Shown here: positions 7,225 through 12,581 of the stretch, in pieces
How the letters are laid out: each line of letters begins with the position of its first letter
Position numbering within the stretch: position 1 is the stretch's first letter
NCBI GenBank assembly: GCA_947167415.1
Contig: CAMVHY010000012.1
Coordinates: 1-12,581, forward strand
Direction: 5' to 3'
DNA length: 12,581 nt
Source of the DNA: an uncultured Clostridia bacterium
GTDB taxonomy: Bacteria; Bacillota; Clostridia; Lachnospirales; CAMVHY01
Program-made: the position numbers and the translations under genes
The notes under the pieces: model-generated
The model's input: the letters and a program-made list of their open reading frames with translations, nothing else
What the model was told of the DNA's origin: nothing
Databases searched by the model: none

Positions 7225-7253
7225 TTTACAAGTTTTGAGATTGTTAGTATAAA
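7225..7253 (+). promoter_or_regulatory. Promoter-like sequence downstream of the orphan gene
   Basis: TTTACA (7225-7230), 17-base spacer, TATAAA (7248-7253). Transcription would start near 7260 and run into the hairpin at 7336-7371, giving an RNA of about 115 bases with no ORF. One mismatch in each hexamer; chance is possible in AT-rich DNA. Confidence 0.3.
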
Positions 7254-7335
7254 TATATTTTTTCATTATAAAAAAACATTCTATTAAAATAAAAAAACAC
7301 CAACCAAAATTTTTTTAATTCGCCAATAAAAAATA

Positions 7336-7378
7336 AAAACCGCTGGCGTTATTCTTTTTTCCAACGGTTTTTTTATTT
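7336..7378. terminator. Bidirectional terminator between convergent genes
   Basis: AAAACCGCTGG (7336-7346) pairs with CCAACGGTTTT (7361-7371) with one mismatch around a 14-base loop. A T-tract follows on the plus strand, and the A-rich stretch before the stem (7328-7339) gives T-rich sequence on the minus strand. It lies between the stops of the orphan gene (7151) and the DUF378 gene (7395) and can serve both. Confidence 0.8.
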
Positions 7379-7394
7379 ATAAACCAAAAATTTT

Positions 7395-7631
7395 TTATTT
7401 TGCCGTACTTGTATCACGTAATTCATCGTCAATTTCAACTTTGTTAAATAGTCCTAAAGCATAAATCCCGGCCACACCAACTATTGCGTACAAAATTCTG
7501 CTTATCCATGAATGCATTCCACCAAATATCGAAGCGATTAAATCAAATTCAAAAAATCCTATTAATCCCCAATTTATTGCGCCAATAATTAAAAGTGTCA
7601 ACGCGGTCCAATCCAACGGTTTTGAATCCAT
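7395..7631 (-). CDS. DUF378 small membrane protein (YuzA-like)
   Basis: The 78-residue product has the DUF378 signature: a short polar start with LDW, then a hydrophobic helix containing IGAINWGLIGFF, an FDL-IASIFGG turn, and a second helix with (S)RILYAIVGVAGIYAL. Two membrane helices (about residues 8-27 and 43-61) and a short acidic tail. The start is ATG 7631, because GGAGGGG (7647-7641) lies 9 bases upstream; the in-frame TTG at 7649 overlaps this site. Length equals the family norm. Molecular function of the family is unknown. It lies 170 bases downstream of the yycH-like gene on the same strand. I found no clear terminator or promoter in that gap, only a 7-bp inverted repeat TGCAAGC/GCTTGCA (7671-7677, 7731-7737), so it may be read from the wal operon. 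Confidence 0.85.
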   Translation of the reverse strand: MDSKPLDWTALTLLIIGAINWGLIGFFEFDLIASIFGGMHSWISRILYAIVGVAGIYALGLFNKVEIDDELRDTSTAK

Positions 7632-7801
7632 AATTATTTTCCCCTCCAAAAAATTTTTATATATAAATCATGCAAGCCAAAAAAAATTTTTTATCTCAAA
7701 ATCATTTCACGCCAATAAATAATTTTTTCTGCTTGCAAAAATATTATTTCCTAAAAAAAAGAATTAATAAAAAATTAATCTGCCAAAACTAATAAAATTT
7801 G

Positions 7802-8962
7802 TCAATTCATAAACAAACCATCACTTTTAAAAAAATATTTTTCAAACGTCTCATCCGTAAAATTATTTTCATTTACAAAATTAAACACAATTTTTTTATA
7901 TTCAACCACAGTATTATTTTTAAGTGCGACAGAAATAAAATTTTTAATTCCACTTTTTAAAGCAAAATCTTTTTCCAACTCAATCTCTAAATTATTAATA
8001 AAATAATCAAAATAAAACTCATATCCATCTTTATTTTTTTTATAGCCCTTTAAAATAAAATTATTTTTCACACACAAATCTTGCATTATAAAATCAACAG
8101 CTTTTAAATAATTTAATTCCAAATTTACACTCGATTCATTTTTATCATTTATTTCTTTTTTATAATTTTTATATTCCAAAACATGCTCAGGAAAATATTT
8201 AACAATTTCTTGTGCGCCATTAAAAAACTCAAAAATATTATTTACGTTTTCTATTTTTTTAACCGAACCAAAACTAAACAACACATTTATATTTTTTGCA
8301 ATATTATCCATCAACAACTCATCATTTATTTTATACGGATTTATTATTCCCAAAATATTTTTTTTGCCGACACATAAAAATTTTTTTTTCGCGTCATCAT
8401 AAATCCAATATTTTTTTTCTTGCGTATTTATTTCATCAAACCAATCTTTACAATCTATTTTTTCTTTTAAATCATATTCACACACAATTTTATTTTTCGA
8501 GTTAAAAAAAATAATTCTTCCGTCATCATATAAAAATATTTTATCAAACGCTTTTAATTTAAAATTTGCCAGCATATCATTTTTTAAATCATAAAAAAAA
8601 TTATTAGCTTCAATTAAAAAATTATAATCATAAATACAAAACGCTTTATAAATCTCACGATCAAAAAAATTATCTTCAACGTTTTTTTTCAGACAAAAAT
8701 TATCTTCACTCAGATTTTTAATTATTAAATTACAAAATTTTTTTTGTGTATAACTTGGTTTATAAATCAAACAAAAATTATTTTTCTCCCGTAAAATCAT
8801 TTTAAAATTATCAGCCAGTCCATTAGAATCAATTTTATTATCATCAGATTTAATTTTATAAAAAAAATTATGGTCCGAAATTTTTTCAAACCATAATATA
8901 TAAACTTGAACGCCAGCAATAATTATTAATAACATCAATAAAAAATTTTTTATCTTACTCAA
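7802..8962 (-). CDS. yycH: YycH-like regulator of WalK
   Basis: In Bacillus, YycH is a membrane-anchored extracytoplasmic protein that binds WalK and modulates its activity. This 386-residue product follows walK directly and has the expected layout: one N-terminal membrane helix (about residues 6-24, FLLMLLIIIAGVQVYILW) and an outward-facing domain of about 360 residues. Motifs such as YFPEHVLEY and, near the C-terminus, VVEYKK resemble YycH-family segments; overall similarity is weak and the assignment leans on position. I choose TTG 8962, which overlaps the walK stop by 8 bases (translational coupling) and has GGGAGAA a few bases upstream; an ATG at 8998 would overlap walK by 44 bases and add a polar stretch before the helix. 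Composition is extreme (6 G+C in the 60 bases at 8581-8640). It ends in TGA. No separate yycI is visible. Confidence 0.7.
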   Translation of the reverse strand: MSKIKNFLLMLLIIIAGVQVYILWFEKISDHNFFYKIKSDDNKIDSNGLADNFKMILREKNNFCLIYKPSYTQKKFCNLIIKNLSEDNFCLKKNVEDNFFDREIYKAFCIYDYNFLIEANNFFYDLKNDMLANFKLKAFDKIFLYDDGRIIFFNSKNKIVCEYDLKEKIDCKDWFDEINTQEKKYWIYDDAKKKFLCVGKKNILGIINPYKINDELLMDNIAKNINVLFSFGSVKKIENVNNIFEFFNGAQEIVKYFPEHVLEYKNYKKEINDKNESSVNLELNYLKAVDFIMQDLCVKNNFILKGYKKNKDGYEFYFDYFINNLEIELEKDFALKSGIKNFISVALKNNTVVEYKKIVFNFVNENNFTDETFEKYFFKSDGLFMN

Positions 8963-10766
8963 TTTTCTTTCTCCCAAAATCATTTTCTTGCTCAACAAAT
9001 TTTTTAAACTTCAAAATCATAGTCGTCCCAACATTTAATTCACTAATAACATTTATAATTGCATCATGTGCTTCAATTATTTTTTTTACAATCGACAAAC
9101 CTAAACCAGTTCCACCCATTTCTCTCGATCTAGCTTTATCAACGCGATAAAATCTTTCAAATATATTATTTAAATCTTCTTTCGGAATACCGTATCCGTT
9201 ATCTTTTACAAAAACTCTTATATATCTTTCCGTCTCTTTTATATAAATCTCAATCTTTTTTTTTTTATCACTATACTTAATCGCGTTCGAAATTAAATTA
9301 CAAAAAACTTGATTTAATCTATTAAAATCTCCGTTTACATAATAAAAATCTTTTGCTTGCTCAAATTTTATTTCCTGTTCTTTTTTTTTTGCTTCGATAT
9401 TATTTTGCTCAATGCTTTTATTTATCACTTCACACAAATTTATTTTTTTAAAATCAAATTGCGCCTGATTATTATCAAATTTTGACAGCTCGAGCAAATC
9501 TTTTGCCAAAATATAAATTCTATCTGTTTCTTGATTTATTATGTTCAAAAAATTATTTTCCAGCTCTTTATTATCAATTTCTCCGGATAAAAGTGTTTCG
9601 CTATAAGCTTTTATTGTCGTCAAAGGCGTTCTTATTTCATGAGAAACGTTTGCTACAAATTCTTGCCTCATATCATCCAATTTTTTATGTTTGCTAACAT
9701 CTTGAATCACAAGTAAAATTCCTTTTAGTTCTTTATTTTTTATTTCTTCATACGGAATAAAATTTAACGCCAAATATTTATCATTTATTTTTAAAATATC
9801 ATCCGTGAACAAAAAATTTTTTTTCTTACAAGCAACAAAATTATTATTTTCTAATCCTATTTTTTTCATCACATTATCAAAATCATTTTTTTTTATTTTA
9901 TAAAAATCCAAGCCTAACAAATTTTCAGACGCGTAATTATAATGCAAAACATTTCCGTTGGCACCAAAAAAAATCACGCCGTCATTCATATTCTGCAAAA
10001 TAATTTCCAGTTTATTATTTTCAAGTGCGAATTTATTTATCATATTGCTTAATTTTTTTGCCATCTCATTAAAACTTAAAGTTAGCTCACCAATTTCATC
10101 ATCACTATTTATGATAATCTCATGATTTAAATTTCCGTTTGCCATTTCTTTTGCTTTATCAGACAAAATTCTAATTGGCTTTGTTAAACTTCCAGCAAAT
10201 AAAAAACCAATTGCTCCACCAAAAATTAAAGCCAATATTAACGAAAAAATTAAGACCAATGTCATATTAAAAACTATATCCAAAAATTCTTTCGAATCCA
10301 CTCGAATAAAAATTAAATAATCATCACAAAATTTTGATAGCCGTGCATAGTCATACCAAATTTTTATTTTTTTATCGCTCAAAACTTCATGGCAATAAGA
10401 AAAATTTTCTCGTCCTGTCAAAGCTTTTATAACTGCTTTATTATTATAATTTTCATACGGCAAAACGCTCGATGCAATTGTCGAGCCATTTGAATTTAAA
10501 ATATTGCATTGCATATCATTTTTTGAACCATAAAACATACTTGTAATTCCAGACTGAAAATCTTTTGCATCATCAAAACTATTTATAATTTGTTCGTCAA
10601 TATAATCTGCATAATTTATCATCTCACGATTAATTTTCTCGAGTTCAAATTTCTTTATTGAAGTCAAAATATAAGTTCCAACGATAATCATTACAATAAA
10701 AACCAGTGTCAAATATAAAAATATAAGTTTTGTTTTTATGCTTCTGCCTATTTTTTTTTTAATCAT
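8955..10766 (-). CDS. walK: WalK/VicK sensor histidine kinase
   Basis: Membrane sensor kinase of the essential cell-wall two-component system; autophosphorylates on His and passes phosphate to WalR. The 603 residues give the full WalK order: helix 1 (about 14-34), extracytoplasmic sensor domain (about 40-165), helix 2 (about 168-192), HAMP (to about 245, with LTKPIRILSDKAKEMANGNL), PAS (about 255-360, NMNDGVIFFGANG), HisKA with phospho-acceptor His376 (NVSHEIRTPL), and HATPase_c with Asn494 (NLISNAIKYS), the DNGYGIP box and GGTGLGLSIV. All catalytic boxes are intact, and length is close to Bacillus WalK (about 611). The start ATG overlaps the walR stop by 8 bases, and its 3' end overlaps yycH by 8, so the three genes form a coupled operon. 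Confidence 0.93.
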   Translation of the reverse strand: MIKKKIGRSIKTKLIFLYLTLVFIVMIIVGTYILTSIKKFELEKINREMINYADYIDEQIINSFDDAKDFQSGITSMFYGSKNDMQCNILNSNGSTIASSVLPYENYNNKAVIKALTGRENFSYCHEVLSDKKIKIWYDYARLSKFCDDYLIFIRVDSKEFLDIVFNMTLVLIFSLILALIFGGAIGFLFAGSLTKPIRILSDKAKEMANGNLNHEIIINSDDEIGELTLSFNEMAKKLSNMINKFALENNKLEIILQNMNDGVIFFGANGNVLHYNYASENLLGLDFYKIKKNDFDNVMKKIGLENNNFVACKKKNFLFTDDILKINDKYLALNFIPYEEIKNKELKGILLVIQDVSKHKKLDDMRQEFVANVSHEIRTPLTTIKAYSETLLSGEIDNKELENNFLNIINQETDRIYILAKDLLELSKFDNNQAQFDFKKINLCEVINKSIEQNNIEAKKKEQEIKFEQAKDFYYVNGDFNRLNQVFCNLISNAIKYSDKKKKIEIYIKETERYIRVFVKDNGYGIPKEDLNNIFERFYRVDKARSREMGGTGLGLSIVKKIIEAHDAIINVISELNVGTTMILKFKKFVEQENDFGRKKIE

Positions 10767-11559
10767 TTACGCCTTCTTTTTTTTCATTTGATAAATCATT
10801 GTTTGCATTTTGATGTTCTTTTTTGCCGGACGAAATATTTTTTTCTACACGAGTTCTTCTACGTTTTTGTTGTGCATCTTCAACGTAATATCCAATTCCA
10901 CGTTTTGTTAAAACAATTTCTGGCTCCTCAGGATTTTTTTCAATTTTTGCTCTTAATCTTCTAACTGTTACGTCAACCGTTCGAGCATCTCCTGAATATT
11001 CATATTCCCAAACTGTTTTCAAAAGATCATCGCGTGAAAAAACTTTGCCTCTATTTATAATCAAAAATTTTATCAAATCAAATTCTTTTGGTGTTAAATG
11101 AACAGGTTCGTTGTCTATAAAAATTTCATATCTAGTAAAATTTATTTTTACTCGTCCACAAACAGCGACATTTTGTTGATATGGTTTACGTCTTTTTGCT
11201 TCTTTTAAACGTAATCTAATTCTTGCCATTAATTCCCTTATTCCAAATGGTTTTGTAACGTAATCATCGCCACCAATTTCTAAACCATTTACTTTATCTT
11301 CTTCTTCTGCACGCGCTGTCAAAAAAATCACAGGGACTTTTGATATGTTTCTTATTTTTTTACATACTTCAAAACCGTTTAGTCCTGACATCATTACATC
11401 TAAAATAACCAAATCAATATCAAAAGTATAAGTTTTAAATAATTCCCAAGCTTCTTCGCCATTATAAGCACAAATCGCTTTATAATTTTCTTTGCTTAAA
11501 TTATATGCAATTATATCCGTGATGCTTTTTTCGTCATCAGCAACTAATATTTTTCTCAT
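10759..11559 (-). CDS. walR: WalR/VicR OmpR-family response regulator
   Basis: DNA-binding regulator of peptidoglycan turnover, phosphorylated by WalK. Receiver domain residues 1 to about 120, with acidic pair Asp8-Asp9, phospho-acceptor Asp54 (LVILDVMM), Thr81 and Lys103 (TKPFG). Winged-helix domain about 130-230, with HLTPKEFDLIKFL, the SRDDLLKTVWEYEYSGDARTVDVTVRRLR recognition region and TKRGIGYY. The 266 residues exceed the usual ~235 because of a basic, Asn/Lys-rich tail of about 35 residues (QQKRRRTRVEK onward) that is not part of the family. ATG 11559 is the only sensible start; the GGAG upstream is rather far (13 bases). First gene of the operon; its promoter lies in the 79-base gap shared with the divergent XRE gene. 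Confidence 0.93.
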   Translation of the reverse strand: MRKILVADDEKSITDIIAYNLSKENYKAICAYNGEEAWELFKTYTFDIDLVILDVMMSGLNGFEVCKKIRNISKVPVIFLTARAEEEDKVNGLEIGGDDYVTKPFGIRELMARIRLRLKEAKRRKPYQQNVAVCGRVKINFTRYEIFIDNEPVHLTPKEFDLIKFLIINRGKVFSRDDLLKTVWEYEYSGDARTVDVTVRRLRAKIEKNPEEPEIVLTKRGIGYYVEDAQQKRRRTRVEKNISSGKKEHQNANNDLSNEKKEGVND

Positions 11560-11594
11560 TATATAAAAATCACTCCGAAATTTTTTTAATAGAT

Positions 11595-11600
11595 ATTATA
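11595..11600 (-). promoter_or_regulatory. -10 box of the wal operon
   Basis: TATAAT in minus-strand reading, 36 bases from the walR ATG. At 17-base spacing the -35 region reads TTTTTT, a poor match, so the promoter may need an activator. Only five bases separate it from the -10 of the divergent promoter, so polymerases on the two strands would compete. Confidence 0.45.
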
Positions 11601-11602
11601 AA

Positions 11603-11611
11603 TGGTATAAT
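11603..11611 (+). promoter_or_regulatory. Extended -10 promoter of the XRE regulator gene
   Basis: TGGTATAAT is a perfect TGn-TATAAT extended -10; the -35 region (TTTTTA at 11583-11588) is poor, as is common for extended -10 promoters. Predicted start near 11618 gives a leader of about 20 bases with AGGTGA before the ATG. Confidence 0.5.
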
Positions 11612-11638
11612 GAAATAAAAAAAGGTGAATGAATTTAA

Positions 11639-12091
11639 ATGGATGAAAACGAATTAAAAAATCTAAAAAAAAGTATTGGGCAAAAAATAAAATCTGAGCG
11701 CGTACAAAAAAATATGCGAGTAGAAGAATTAGCTTTGATTTTAAATGTCTCTGAAAGTTTTATCAGATTGATTGAACGTGGAGAAAGAGGGACTTCAGTG
11801 CCGTTCCTTTTGCAAGTTTGTAATGTGTTTGATTTAAACATAGGCGATTTTTTTTCAAAAAAAGTTTTGACCCTAAATGAACAAAAAGAAAACACCGAAA
11901 GACAAAATCTTTTGAATGTGATAAATAATTTGTTAAGAATAATGGATATGAGTCAATTGAATTTTATTTTAGAGACCCTAAAAAATTTAGAAATCATGAG
12001 AAAAAATATGGTACAAAACCAAATTAATAAAAAAAATTATGTTACAGGCGCAAAAGAAAAAGTTTATGGTTCAAGAAATAAAAAAAAATAA
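11639..12091 (+). CDS. XRE-family helix-turn-helix transcriptional regulator
   Basis: The 150-residue product has an HTH_3 domain at about residues 12-70: IGQKIKSERVQKNMRVEELA, then LNVSESFIRLIERGERG (turn and recognition helix) and VPFLLQVCNVFDLNIGDFF, the usual end of Cro/CI-like domains. A second, probably helical segment follows (about 84-120), which could mediate dimerisation, and a Lys/Asn-rich tail. ATG 11639 has AGGTGA 10 bases upstream; the ATG at 11629 runs into a stop after five codons. It is divergent from walR with nearly touching promoters, which makes regulation of the wal operon, of itself or of lspA conceivable. Ligand and targets are not visible. Confidence 0.88.
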   Translation: MDENELKNLKKSIGQKIKSERVQKNMRVEELALILNVSESFIRLIERGERGTSVPFLLQVCNVFDLNIGDFFSKKVLTLNEQKENTERQNLLNVINNLLRIMDMSQLNFILETLKNLEIMRKNMVQNQINKKNYVTGAKEKVYGSRNKKK

Positions 12092-12123
12092 ATTATCAAG
12101 TGAGTAAATATTTAATGTGGTAA

Positions 12124-12146
12124 AAAATAAATCTGAAGTTTATTTT
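12124..12146 (+). other. AT-only hairpin between the XRE gene and lspA
   Basis: AAAATAAA (12124-12131) pairs with TTTATTTT (12139-12146) around a 7-base loop, followed by AATTTT. Too weak to be a confident terminator; lspA may be co-transcribed with the regulator. Confidence 0.25.
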
Positions 12147-12165
12147 AATTTTAAAGGTGATAAAC

Positions 12166-12581
12166 GTGTATATTTTTTATTTTTGTTTAGCTTTTTTTTT
12201 AGTATCGATTGATTTTATAAGCAAAATGCTTGTAGAAAAATATTTGAAAAATAAAATAGGGATTAATATAATAAAAAATGTTCTTGGGTTCAGATATATT
12301 GAAAATACTGGAGCAGCATTTGGAATCCTAAAAAACCAGAGATTTTTTTTTGTTGCTATAACGATTGTTGCGTTATTTTTAATCGGATATTATTTTTTTG
12401 CTTTAAAACAAAATCAAATTAATAAAACGGCGCTTGTTTTTGTTTTTGCTGGTACACTTGGAAATTTTTTGGATAGAATTTTTAAGGGCTATGTAATAGA
12501 TTTTATTGATATAATACCAATTGACTTTCCAATATTTAATTTTGCTGACGTTTTTTTAGTATCAGGATTATTTATAATTGG
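12166..12581 (+). CDS. lspA: Signal peptidase II (prolipoprotein signal peptidase), 3' end cut by the window
   Basis: Membrane aspartyl protease that removes the signal peptide from lipid-modified prolipoproteins. GTG 12166 is the start: AAAGGTGA ends 5 bases upstream and the first helix begins at once. 138 codons are visible and no stop is reached. Conserved regions are present: Asp16 in SIDFISKMLVEKYL, YIENTGAAFGIL (residues 44-55), GTLGNFLDRIFKGYVIDFID (96-115) and FNFADVFLVSG (124-134). Asp103 and Asp128 correspond to the catalytic pair (Asp102 and Asp129 in Bacillus subtilis), with Asn100 and Asn125 beside them. The family is about 150-165 residues, so only the last helix and tail are missing. 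It lies 74 bases after the XRE gene on the same strand. Confidence 0.95.
   Translation, partial: MYIFYFCLAFFLVSIDFISKMLVEKYLKNKIGINIIKNVLGFRYIENTGAAFGILKNQRFFFVAITIVALFLIGYYFFALKQNQINKTALVFVFAGTLGNFLDRIFKGYVIDFIDIIPIDFPIFNFADVFLVSGLFII

Noticed and set aside
7671..7737. Inverted repeat TGCAAGC/GCTTGCA as a wal operon terminator
   Set aside because: The 53-base loop and lack of an adjoining T-tract make it unconvincing.
8955..8998. ATG 8998 as the start of the yycH-like gene
   Set aside because: It would overlap walK by 44 bases and put a polar stretch before the membrane helix; TTG 8962 has a GGGAGAA site and an 8-base overlap like that of walR-walK.
1..12581. CRISPR array, tRNA, rRNA, transposase or phage module
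   Set aside because: No regularly spaced repeats, no tRNA-like cloverleaf noticed, and no recombinase or structural phage genes; all large ORFs are otherwise accounted for.

Overview
The window comes from a very AT-rich, cell-wall-bearing bacterium, most likely a Clostridia- or Negativicutes-like member of the Bacillota. Three things support this: a WalR-WalK-YycH type essential cell-wall signalling operon, an N-acetylmuramoyl-L-alanine amidase with a copper-amine-oxidase-N-like domain followed by an AMIN domain, and lspA. All of the roughly 29 Trp codons in the readable genes are TGG and none of the long genes contains an in-frame TGA, so the standard bacterial code (TGA = stop) applies.

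Left arm (1-970, minus strand): an unusual gene encodes two tandem ubiquitin-like beta-grasp repeats followed by a two-helix membrane anchor. A TGA interrupts the frame inside the second repeat and separates it from its last strand and the anchor. The gene has a near-consensus promoter, and a tiny upstream ORF overlaps a 15-bp direct repeat near the predicted transcription start. Divergent from it (1145-2890, plus) is the secreted cell-wall amidase, which ends at a long hairpin terminator.

Middle (2891-7394): a 1295-residue orphan protein sits behind a perfect-hexamer promoter. It has about three degenerate ~85-residue repeats, a block of 30-residue tandem repeats and a C-terminal pair of membrane helices. 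I recognise no family. Like the ubiquitin-like protein, it lacks a signal peptide and carries its membrane segments near the C-terminus. Both genes look less AT-rich than the core genes. They are the accessory and most novel part of the window, possibly host-interaction or surface functions, but this is inference.

Right arm (7395-11559, minus): walR, walK, a yycH-like gene with 8-base overlaps, then a DUF378 membrane protein that may be co-transcribed. WalK senses the envelope state and phosphorylates WalR, which typically controls wall hydrolases such as amidases. Divergent from walR, with nearly abutting -10 boxes, is an XRE-family regulator (11639-12091), followed by lspA (12166 to the window edge), which processes lipoproteins.
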